Origin: Pseudomonas viridiflava
GTDB taxonomy: Bacteria; Pseudomonadota; Gammaproteobacteria; Pseudomonadales; Pseudomonadaceae
Direction of reading: 5' to 3'
NCBI RefSeq assembly: GCF_900580675.1
Contig: NZ_UTBG01000026.1
Location: 1-64,000, forward strand
DNA: 64,000 nucleotides
The notes beneath the pieces are model-generated. The model saw only the letters and a list, made by a program, of their open reading frames with translations. It ran no database searches and was not told the DNA's origin. Shown piece by piece: positions 57,801-64,000 of this stretch. Position 1 is the first letter of the stretch. Each line of letters starts with the position of its first letter. Both the position numbers and the translations under genes were made by a program.

Positions 57801-59297
57801 CTGCATCAGATCAACCTGGATGGGCAGGTCATCAGTGATTTCGAGCGCGACCGGCTGCACCGCGAGATGCTGCGCACCCAGGGACGTGTCAGCACCCGCA
57901 GCGAATATGATCGTTGCGGCCGGATTCGTGCTCGCCAGCGTCGGCAACAGGGCCAGTCGGTACTGCTGCCAACAGTACAGACCCAGTATGGCTATGACAC
58001 CAGCGATCAATTGGTGGAACGCGTCTCCAGCCAGCCCGACGCAGCGCACCGCCAACTGCTGCACTACGACGCTACCGGGCGCATTCTTGCCAGCCAGGAC
58101 AGCCTTCAGGGCCAGCGCGAAGCGTTCGCCTATGACCCGGCCGCCAATTTACTCGACAGTACGGGGCAAGTGGCCCACAACCAATTACTGGTCTATCGCG
58201 ACAAGCGCTACCGTTACGACGGTTTTGGCCGGTTAGTTGAAAAACGCAGCGCTCGGCGCGGCACCCAGCGCTTCAGCTATGACGCTGAGCAACGCCTGGC
58301 CCAGGTACATAATGACGACGGTTCTGTGGTCAAGATGACATACGATCCGCTCGGTCGACGTGTCGCCAAGACTACGGTCGACCGCCACGGCGCGCCGGTG
58401 AGCCAAACCTGTTTTACCTGGGATGCGATGCAACTGCTGCAGGAGCACTGTGGCCCGCAGACCAGCCTTTATCTGTACGCCGACGAGGGTTATGAACCCC
58501 TGGCCCGCGTTGATGGCCTCGGCGACCAGCAAAAGGTGCGCTACTGCCACAACGACCTCAACGGCCTGCCCGAGCAACTCTCGGAAAGCGACGGCCATAC
58601 GGTGTGGAAAGCGCGCTACGAAGTCTGGGGCAATACCGTCGAGGAAGTGCGCGAACCGTATTACATCGAAGAGCAGAACCTGCGGTTTCAGGGCCAATAC
58701 CTGGATCGCGAGACCGGGCTGCACTACAACACCCTGCGCTTTTATGACCCGGACATCGGCCGATTCACCACGCCCGACCCAATAGGCCTGGCGGGTGGCC
58801 TTAACCTCTACCAATACGCGCCCAACCCGGTGAGCTGGATCGACCCACTGGGGCTGATGAAGTGCTCAAGCCCGCCAAAGGGGCGCAAGGTCAACCGTAC
58901 GGTTTACCGCTTCGAGGAACCGGGACGGATCGGCACGACCTGGCAGGCACACAAGTGGAATGTGGACTCCCGACACCGCTATACGGATAAAGGTCTGGGC
59001 GGCGTGTATGGCGCCAACTCACGCAAGACCGCGCTGGGCGAAGTCACACATTGGGACGTCGACCTGTCGACGCGCGTCCTGGTCAGCAAAAAGGTGCAAC
59101 TCAACAACGTGCTGGACTTGACGCGCGCCGACGTGCGCAAACAATTGGGCGTGTCACTCAAAAGCATTACGGGCAACAAGTACACCCAAACGCACCAAAT
59201 CGGCAGCTGGGCAAAAGCCAATGGCTATGATGGAATTCTCGCGCCATCCGCGCGTAACCCAACCGGCAGCAACTTAATTTCTTTTGCAGGATTTTGA
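54873..59297 (+). CDS. prePAAR-PAAR-RHS T6SS effector with RES-like toxin tip
   Basis: A 1474-aa polymorphic toxin. Residues 1-25 carry a prePAAR motif (AARLGDGLSH, type AARxxDxxxH); about 26-75 are hydrophobic and would be shielded by the Eag chaperone and cross the target membrane. A PAAR domain follows (about 165-260; INGQPAVRSGDRSTCDATVV), which caps VgrG. The RHS repeats (about 310-1300) build a shell enclosing the toxin, ended by DPIGLAGGLNLYQYAPNPVS and WIDPLGL, the autocleavage and release region. The tip, residues 1329-1474, fits a RES domain: R1346 in VYRF, E1390 in ALGEVTHW, S1459 in ILAPSARNP. RES toxins destroy NAD+ or use it to modify targets. The immunity gene follows after two bases. 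Confidence 0.85.
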   Translation: MSDALLWAARLGDGLSHTSVMADILGGVLEVAANVAITALATAAVVAATGITVATGGLGACVLGAVVGVIVGMAMSKTGADKGLSTMCEGIGNALFPPTVMATILSGSTNTLINSIPAARAAGAVPSHVTPAGTESEAPTPDEAEEPGYLDMAKGFFSQMWRPTVATPAPGAVPKPLDLVTCTKHPPMPPQFLAEGSEKVTINGQPAVRSGDRSTCDATVVSAGLISPNVTIGGGSVVVREIRSGKTPGVGLAVTALMMLKGGKGKFLSNLPCMLLAGVNSFVVSQAMGALANAAMGSSNPVHASTGAKVLGGPEELDFALPGIMPIDWQRFYNSRDERREGLFGAGWSVSYEINVRLLPHPEGGEHLLYVDEQGRRIDMGFIPLGGAVFSAGEGLSVRRHLSGQLLIESADGLYRLFEPAPQDTSLLRLSQLGDRNDNRIYLDYDDNGQLRQLRDSFDLVRVELTYDSTWPSRISHIERLYPDQHREVLMHYTYDGCGDLAAVRQSNGQVKRRFAYDAGRRMTEHQLPGGLRCFYQWACVDKREWRVVRHWTDNGDAYTFDYELEAGITRITDGLERLSTRRWDARHQIIESIDALGRTWAFQWNDESQLLGATDPNGGHYQFSYDEAGNLSETIDPLGRSESTLWLEHWALPLVETDACGNAWQYRYDPRGNCISETDPMGHVTTYRHDAHGQVLEIIDARGASKTLRWTSQGQLSEHTDCSGLTTRLSYCKRGLLLTSTDALGERTRFAYDDQGRLTSKQLPDGRSEHYQRDASGQVIGYSDPAGHTTHFQHSPGGLLRERTDAHGRRVELSHDAYGRLLGLTNENGERYRFDWDAGDRLCLEQRLDGVIKRYAYDPLDNVTRVETAASSGTEDSIIHDLARDAAGRLTTKTTADGRTDYGYDELDQVTAITFTDHHGDQHSLGFGYDALGQLILEQSAGGRLEHHYDELGNLIQTQLPDGRWLNRLRYGSGHLHQINLDGQVISDFERDRLHREMLRTQGRVSTRSEYDRCGRIRARQRRQQGQSVLLPTVQTQYGYDTSDQLVERVSSQPDAAHRQLLHYDATGRILASQDSLQGQREAFAYDPAANLLDSTGQVAHNQLLVYRDKRYRYDGFGRLVEKRSARRGTQRFSYDAEQRLAQVHNDDGSVVKMTYDPLGRRVAKTTVDRHGAPVSQTCFTWDAMQLLQEHCGPQTSLYLYADEGYEPLARVDGLGDQQKVRYCHNDLNGLPEQLSESDGHTVWKARYEVWGNTVEEVREPYYIEEQNLRFQGQYLDRETGLHYNTLRFYDPDIGRFTTPDPIGLAGGLNLYQYAPNPVSWIDPLGLMKCSSPPKGRKVNRTVYRFEEPGRIGTTWQAHKWNVDSRHRYTDKGLGGVYGANSRKTALGEVTHWDVDLSTRVLVSKKVQLNNVLDLTRADVRKQLGVSLKSITGNKYTQTHQIGSWAKANGYDGILAPSARNPTGSNLISFAGF

Positions 59298-59299
59298 CC

Positions 59300-59581
59300 A
59301 TGCCACTTGAAGACGAATACCCCGGCGATGCCGATTGGCAAAGCACGGTAGCGCTGTACCGAGAAGACTATTTGGACGACGACGCGCACACCCTTGCGAA
59401 AGCCTTGGGCGGTGATCTTGACCTGGCCGTGGTACTGCGTGGCAAGCGAGGGCTAAAAGAAGGGTTGTGGTGGATCGACCGCAAAGTGCCCGCCCTGGAC
59501 AACGTGCGACCTGCCGACTGCCTTGAGGACCCCCGGCTGATCAAACGCCTCAGAACCGCATTGATGAGCATGCCTTACTGA
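59300..59581 (+). CDS. Putative immunity protein resembling the Xre-antitoxin C-terminal (DUF2384) domain
   Basis: The ATG at 59300 follows the RHS stop by two bases; length 93 aa. Residues about 1-28 are acidic (EDEYPGDAD, EDYLDDD). Residues about 29-93 look like the MbcA/ParS/Xre toxin-binding domain: LWWIDRKVPALDNVRPADCL fits the W-xxx-P-aL-g-rPl-ll core and is followed by an L-rich helix RLIKRLRTALMSM. The N-terminal helix-turn-helix of real Xre antitoxins is absent, so DNA binding is not expected. Together with the RES-like toxin tip this suggests direct plugging of the toxin active site in sister cells. Assignment is by pattern only. Confidence 0.7.
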   Translation: MPLEDEYPGDADWQSTVALYREDYLDDDAHTLAKALGGDLDLAVVLRGKRGLKEGLWWIDRKVPALDNVRPADCLEDPRLIKRLRTALMSMPY

Positions 59582-59626
59582 AGAACGATTGGCTGACTAT
59601 GGAAAGTCTTATGGGTATGACACCTC

Positions 59627-62600
59627 GTGTCTGACGCACTGTGGGCAGCCCGGATGGGCGATGCGCTGTCCCACACCTCGATGATGGCCGACATCCTCGG
59701 CGGGGTGCTGGAGGTGGCGGCCAATATCGCGATCACTGCCGTGGCGACCGCCGCGGTGGTTGCCGCTACCGGTATCACCGTGGCGACCGGCGGGCTCGGC
59801 TGCTTTCTGCTGGGCGCGGTGGTGGGCACGATTGTCGGCCTGGCCATGAGCAAGACCGGGGCGGACAAAGGGCTGACGAATTTATGCGACAGCTTCAGCA
59901 ATGCCCTGTTTCCGCCCACGGTGCAGGCAAACATTCTGACCGGCTCGACCAACACCCTCACCAACAACATTCCCGCTGCCCGTGCTGCAGGGGCGATCAG
60001 CTCGCATGTCACGCCGGCCGGCACCGAGCTGGAAGAAACCCCGCCTGAACCCGAATCGCAAGCCAGTTACCTGGACATGGCCGAGAGCTTCTTCTCGCAG
60101 ATGTGGCGCTCGACAGTAGCGACGCCCGCCCCCGGCGCCGTGCCCAAGCCGCTGGACCTGGTGGTGTGCATGAAGCACCCGCCGATGCCGCCGCAATTTC
60201 TTGCCGAAGGTTCGGAAAAGGTCACGATCAACGGCCAACCTGCCGTGCGCAGCGGTGACCGCAGTACGTGCGATGCGACGGTGGTGTCGTCCGGGTTGAT
60301 TTCATCCAACGTGACCATCGGCGGCGGCCCGGTGGTGGTGCGCGAGATTCGCAGCGGCAAGACTCCGGGCGTCGGCCTGGCGGTAACGGCGTTGCTGATG
60401 CTCAAGGGTGGCAAGGGCAAGTTCTTCAGCAAGCTGCCGTGCATGCTGATCGGCGGGGCAACCTCCATGGCGGTCAGCAGCGCGATGGGCGCCATGGCCA
60501 ATGCCGCCATGGGCTCGTCGAACCCGGTGCATGCAGCGACTGGCGCCAAGGTGCTGGGCGATGTCGATGAACTGGATTTCGTGCTGCCCGGCATCCTTCC
60601 GATTGAATGGCAGCGCTTCTACAACAGCCGTGACGAGCGCCAAGGCAGCCTGCTCGGCGCCGGTTGGAGCGTGGCCTATGAAGTCTGCGTCGAGATCCAG
60701 CCCCACCCCGAAGGCGGTGAAACGCTGGTCTACACCGACGAGCAGGGCCGCCCGATCGACATGGGCTCGATCCCTTTAGGCGGCGCCGTGTTCAGCGCTG
60801 GCGAAGGGCTCTCCGTCCGGCGCCACCTCAACGGCCAGTTGCTGATTGAAAGCGACGACGGCCTGTACCGCCTGTTTGAACCCGGCGCTACCCCGTCCCT
60901 GCTGCGCCTGACCCAGCTGGGCGACCGCAACGACAACCGTATCCATCTGGACTACGACGTCGAAGGGCGCCTGGTGCGCCTGCGCGATACGTTCGACCTG
61001 GTGCAGGTTGAGTTGGTCCGCGAACAGGGCCATCTGGCGCGTATCGAACGCCTTTACCCGGATCAACATCGCGAAGTGCTCGTCAGCTATGGCTTCGACG
61101 CAGCGGGCAGTTTGGCGCAAGTGCGCGACGCAACCGGCCAGGTGCAACGGCGTTTCGCCTACGACAGGGGGCGGCGCATGGTGGAGCATCAATTGCCCAC
61201 CGGTTTGCGCTGCTTCTATGACTGGGCACTGGTTGAAGGCCTGGAATGGCGTGTGGTCCGCCACTGGACCGATGAGGGCGACGCCTACCAGTTCGACTAC
61301 GACTTGCAGGCCGGTCTCACACGCATCACCGACGGGCTGCAGCGGATCAGCACCCGGCACTGGAACACTCAGCACCAGATCATTCAGTACAGCGACAACC
61401 TCGGCCAGACCTGGCTGTTCGAGTGGAACGACGAACGCCAACTGCTCAGCGCCACCGACCCGCAGGGCGGGCGCTATGCATACAGTTACGATGACAGCGG
61501 CAACCTGATCGGCGAAAGCGACCCGTTGGGGCGCAGCGACTCGACCTTGTGGCTGGAGCATTGGGCATTGCCGCTGGTGGAAACCGACGCCGCCGACAAC
61601 AGCTGGCAGTACCGTTACGACCCGCGCGGTAACTGCATCGCCGAAACCGATCCGCTGGGCCACATCACCCGTTTTCGCTATGACGCCCACGGCCAGGTCG
61701 TGGAAATTGTCGACGCCACCGGCAAAAGCAAACAGCTGCGCTGGAACCCGTTCGGGCAACTGGTCGAGCATATCGACTGCTCGGGCTACCCGACGCGCTT
61801 CAGCTACGACGAGCGCGGGTATTTACAGGTCATCACCGACGCCCTCGGTGAACGTACACAGTTCAGCTACGACGCTCAGGGGCGCTTGCTAAGCAGCCAT
61901 TTGCCGGACGGGCGCACCGAGCACTATCAGCGCGACGTCAGCGGGCAGTTGCTGGGCTACACCGACCCGGCCGGGCACACCACGCTCTATCAGCACAACC
62001 GCCGCGGCCAGGTGCGCCAGCGGACCGACGCCCATGGGCGGCAGGTTCAGTTCGGCTATGACAGCTACGGACGGTTGGAGGCGCTGGTCAACGAGAACGG
62101 TGAAAGCTATCGGTTTGCGTGGGATGCCGGGGATCGGCTGACAGAACAGCAAGACCTCGACGGCAGCGCCAAGCGTTACGACTACGACTTGCTGGACAAC
62201 ATCACCGCAGTGACTGCCGTTCCGGCGCCTTACGGCAACGGCTTGGCGCTGGTGCCGGAGACGCCACCCGCCCCGATCATTCACCGATTGGAACGCGATG
62301 CGGTCGGCCGGCTGATTGCCAAGACCACCGACGATGGCCGCACCGACTACACCTACGATGCAGTCGACCAACTCACCGCCGTCACCTTCACCGACGTGCA
62401 GGGCAATGCCCACGCCTTGGGCTTCGCCTACGACGCCCTCGGTCAATTGCTGGCCGAACAGAGTTCGGCGGGTGCCCTGCAACACCACTACGACGAACTC
62501 GGCAACCTGATCCAGACGCAACTGCCGGATGGCCGCTGGCTCAACCGCCTGTACTACGGCAGCGGCCATCTGCACCAGGTCAACCTCGACGGGCAGGTCA

Positions 62601-64000
62601 TCAGCGACTTCGAGCGCGACCGTCTGCACCGCGAAGTGCTGCGCACCCAGGGCCAGCTCAGCACCCGCAGCGAATACGACCGCAGCGGCCGCCTGCGCGC
62701 ACGCCAACGCCGCCACACCAGCCAGCCATCGTTGATGCCGGCGGCGGCGCAAAAGCAGTTCGAGTACGACCCCGCCGACAACCTGATCGGCAAACTCGAC
62801 CAGCAACCCGCCGCGCAACACCGCCAACTGCTGCACTACGACGCCACTGGCCGCATCATCGCCAGCCAGGACAGCCTGCACGGCCAGCGCGAAACCTTCG
62901 CCTACGACGCCGCCGCCAACCTGCTCGACGGCCCGCAGCCGGGCGCCGGGCTGGTGGTGCACAACAAACTGCTGACCTATCAGGACAAGCGTTACCGCTA
63001 CGACGCGTTTGGCCGAATGATCGAAAAACGCAGCGCCAAACGCGGCGTACAGCGGTTTGCCTATGACGCCGAAAGCCGCTTGGTTGAAGTGCGCAATGAA
63101 AACGGCAGCGTGGTCAGGATGGCCTACGACCCGTTGGGGCGGCGTATCGAAAAAACCGAACACGGCAGCGATGGCTATCCGCTGGGCGAAACCCGCTTCA
63201 TGTGGGACGGGCTGCGCTTATTGCAGGAGCATAAACACCGCCAGAGCAGCCTCTATGTGTACGCCGATGAGGGCTACGAGCCCTTGGCGCGAGTGGACGG
63301 CGCCGGGCCGCTGCAAAAGACTCGCTACTACCACAACGACCTCAACGGGTTGCCGGAACAGCTGACCGAAGCTGACGGGCATGACGTCTGGCGCGCGACC
63401 TATCGGGTGTGGGGCACCACCGTCGAGGAAGTACGCGAGCCTTATTACATTGAAGAGCAGAACCTGAGATTTCAGGGACAGTACCTGGACCGGGAGACGG
63501 GGCTGCATTTCAATACGTTCAGGTTTTATGATCCGGATGTGGGGCGGTTTACGACGCCGGATCCGATTGGGTTGGATGGAGGAATCAACCTCTACCAGTA
63601 CTCACCGAACCCCATTGGCTGGATAGATCCGCTCGGCTGGGAAACCTGCAGGCTGTCTAAAGGCGATAAAGCAAAGATGGGGCCTAAACCTCAAGCACAC
63701 GAGATGACGAGTCCCCATCGTCACCATATCGTGCGCGAAAAGGCACCTAAAAATTGGACAGATAGCAATCGCCGATATGTGGCACATGCCCAAGGCATTC
63801 TCAAGAAATTCGGTATCGGCTTGAATGATGACCTGCGCAACTTTGTATGGGCACCCAACGGTAGCGGAAACCACAAAATTGCCGCATCACGAAAAGTCTC
63901 AACAACGCTCGCGGAAGCCCGCAAAGGCGGAAAAAGCAAGGTGATTGAGGCATTAAACTCCATGGGCGAAAAAATGAGAAACGGTGAATTTTTAGATGAC
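59627..64000 (+). CDS. prePAAR-PAAR-RHS T6SS effector with HNH/AHH-like nuclease tip (3' end outside window)
   Basis: The frame is open from the GTG at 59627 to the last base (1458 codons, no stop), so the gene is incomplete here. The N-terminus (SDALWAARMGDALSH) repeats the prePAAR motif, the hydrophobic segment, the PAAR domain (INGQPAVRSGDRSTCDATVV) and the RHS shell of the upstream gene with few changes. The core ends at DPIGLDGGINLYQYSPNPIG and WIDPLGW; the tip from residue 1339 is unrelated to the first effector's. It is AT-richer and carries SPHRHHIVREKAP (H1366-H1367-I), NDDLRNFVWAPN and GNHK, a pattern of AHH/HNH-superfamily nucleases. The immunity gene would lie beyond the window. 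Confidence 0.82.
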   Translation, partial: MSDALWAARMGDALSHTSMMADILGGVLEVAANIAITAVATAAVVAATGITVATGGLGCFLLGAVVGTIVGLAMSKTGADKGLTNLCDSFSNALFPPTVQANILTGSTNTLTNNIPAARAAGAISSHVTPAGTELEETPPEPESQASYLDMAESFFSQMWRSTVATPAPGAVPKPLDLVVCMKHPPMPPQFLAEGSEKVTINGQPAVRSGDRSTCDATVVSSGLISSNVTIGGGPVVVREIRSGKTPGVGLAVTALLMLKGGKGKFFSKLPCMLIGGATSMAVSSAMGAMANAAMGSSNPVHAATGAKVLGDVDELDFVLPGILPIEWQRFYNSRDERQGSLLGAGWSVAYEVCVEIQPHPEGGETLVYTDEQGRPIDMGSIPLGGAVFSAGEGLSVRRHLNGQLLIESDDGLYRLFEPGATPSLLRLTQLGDRNDNRIHLDYDVEGRLVRLRDTFDLVQVELVREQGHLARIERLYPDQHREVLVSYGFDAAGSLAQVRDATGQVQRRFAYDRGRRMVEHQLPTGLRCFYDWALVEGLEWRVVRHWTDEGDAYQFDYDLQAGLTRITDGLQRISTRHWNTQHQIIQYSDNLGQTWLFEWNDERQLLSATDPQGGRYAYSYDDSGNLIGESDPLGRSDSTLWLEHWALPLVETDAADNSWQYRYDPRGNCIAETDPLGHITRFRYDAHGQVVEIVDATGKSKQLRWNPFGQLVEHIDCSGYPTRFSYDERGYLQVITDALGERTQFSYDAQGRLLSSHLPDGRTEHYQRDVSGQLLGYTDPAGHTTLYQHNRRGQVRQRTDAHGRQVQFGYDSYGRLEALVNENGESYRFAWDAGDRLTEQQDLDGSAKRYDYDLLDNITAVTAVPAPYGNGLALVPETPPAPIIHRLERDAVGRLIAKTTDDGRTDYTYDAVDQLTAVTFTDVQGNAHALGFAYDALGQLLAEQSSAGALQHHYDELGNLIQTQLPDGRWLNRLYYGSGHLHQVNLDGQVISDFERDRLHREVLRTQGQLSTRSEYDRSGRLRARQRRHTSQPSLMPAAAQKQFEYDPADNLIGKLDQQPAAQHRQLLHYDATGRIIASQDSLHGQRETFAYDAAANLLDGPQPGAGLVVHNKLLTYQDKRYRYDAFGRMIEKRSAKRGVQRFAYDAESRLVEVRNENGSVVRMAYDPLGRRIEKTEHGSDGYPLGETRFMWDGLRLLQEHKHRQSSLYVYADEGYEPLARVDGAGPLQKTRYYHNDLNGLPEQLTEADGHDVWRATYRVWGTTVEEVREPYYIEEQNLRFQGQYLDRETGLHFNTFRFYDPDVGRFTTPDPIGLDGGINLYQYSPNPIGWIDPLGWETCRLSKGDKAKMGPKPQAHEMTSPHRHHIVREKAPKNWTDSNRRYVAHAQGILKKFGIGLNDDLRNFVWAPNGSGNHKIAASRKVSTTLAEARKGGKSKVIEALNSMGEKMRNGEFLDD

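Noticed and set aside
58857-59294. ADP-ribosyltransferase or nuclease reading of the first RHS tip
   Set aside because: No HNH or HxxH-type residues, and the Arg...Glu...Ser order with LDLT and APSA-type segments fits RES better than ART folds.
59300-59581. Complete Xre transcriptional antitoxin
   Set aside because: Only 93 residues, with an acidic N-terminus and no helix-turn-helix, so it is treated as a toxin-binding immunity protein only.
62119-63066. 315-codon plus-strand frame inside the second RHS gene
   Set aside because: Another frame of the RHS repeats; the RHS frame itself is continuous from 59627 to the window end.

Overview
This window comes from a Pseudomonas of the fluorescens group. 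The gene order rpmG-rpmB, radC, coaBC-dut-algC-argB, pyrE/crc, rph, yicC-gmk, rpoZ-spoT-ridA, oxyR-recG matches the Pseudomonas chromosome. GC content and codon use are high, and the intergenic gaps carry the GGGAGCGGGCTTGCTCGCGAA and GGGAGCTGGCTTGCCTGCGAT REP/REPIN sequences typical of the group.

Layout. (1) 1-450: the right end of an ISL3-type insertion sequence, which appears to have landed in the A/T tract of the rpmG terminator. (2) 451-24916: core chromosome. It holds ribosomal proteins L33 and L28, a peptide-binding protein, RadC, CoA and nucleotide synthesis (coaBC, dut, pyrE), AlgC, ArgB, the catabolite-repression regulator Crc, RNase PH, YicC, Gmk, RNA polymerase omega, SpoT, RidA, an ExbB-ExbD-TonB energy-transduction operon, OxyR, RecG and an HDOD signalling protein. 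(3) 25041-54410: a complete type VI secretion system (T6SS) with the gene content and order of the P. aeruginosa H1 (HSI-I) cluster. It is split into two divergent arms around a 393-bp control region at 42040-42432. The minus-strand arm (fha-tssJ-tssK-tssL-tssM-tagF-pppA-ppkA-tagT-tagS-tagR-tagQ) encodes the membrane complex and the threonine-phosphorylation pathway. The plus-strand arm (tssA-tssB-tssC-hcp-tssE-tssF-tssG-clpV-vgrG) encodes sheath, tube, baseplate, ATPase and spike. tagJ, found between hcp and tssE in HSI-I, is absent. (4) 54426-64000: the effector cargo. It comprises one Eag-type (DUF1795) chaperone and two tandem prePAAR/PAAR-RHS polymorphic toxins with nearly interchangeable N-terminal and RHS parts but unrelated C-terminal tips.

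The most interesting part is the first effector/immunity pair. The RHS tip (58857-59294) reads as a RES-domain NAD+-consuming toxin. The 93-aa protein just downstream (59300-59581) resembles only the toxin-binding half (DUF2384, MbcA/ParS/Xre type) of a Xre antitoxin, without the DNA-binding half. The locus therefore looks like an intracellular RES-Xre toxin-antitoxin pair turned into a secreted T6SS effector and its immunity protein. The second RHS protein runs off the window end with an AT-richer tip that looks like an HHI/AHH-type HNH-superfamily nuclease.

The genes fit together as one secretion apparatus. PpkA/PppA/Fha and TagQRST set the firing state, TssJLM-TssK-TssEFG form the base, TssA-TssBC-Hcp-ClpV form the contractile tail, and VgrG plus the Eag chaperone load the RHS toxins. 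Control sites in the central gap (a sigma-54-like GG-N10-GC element and an RsmA-like site over the fha ribosome binding site) suggest post-transcriptional and possibly RpoN control. All functions are read from sequence by eye; no searches were run.
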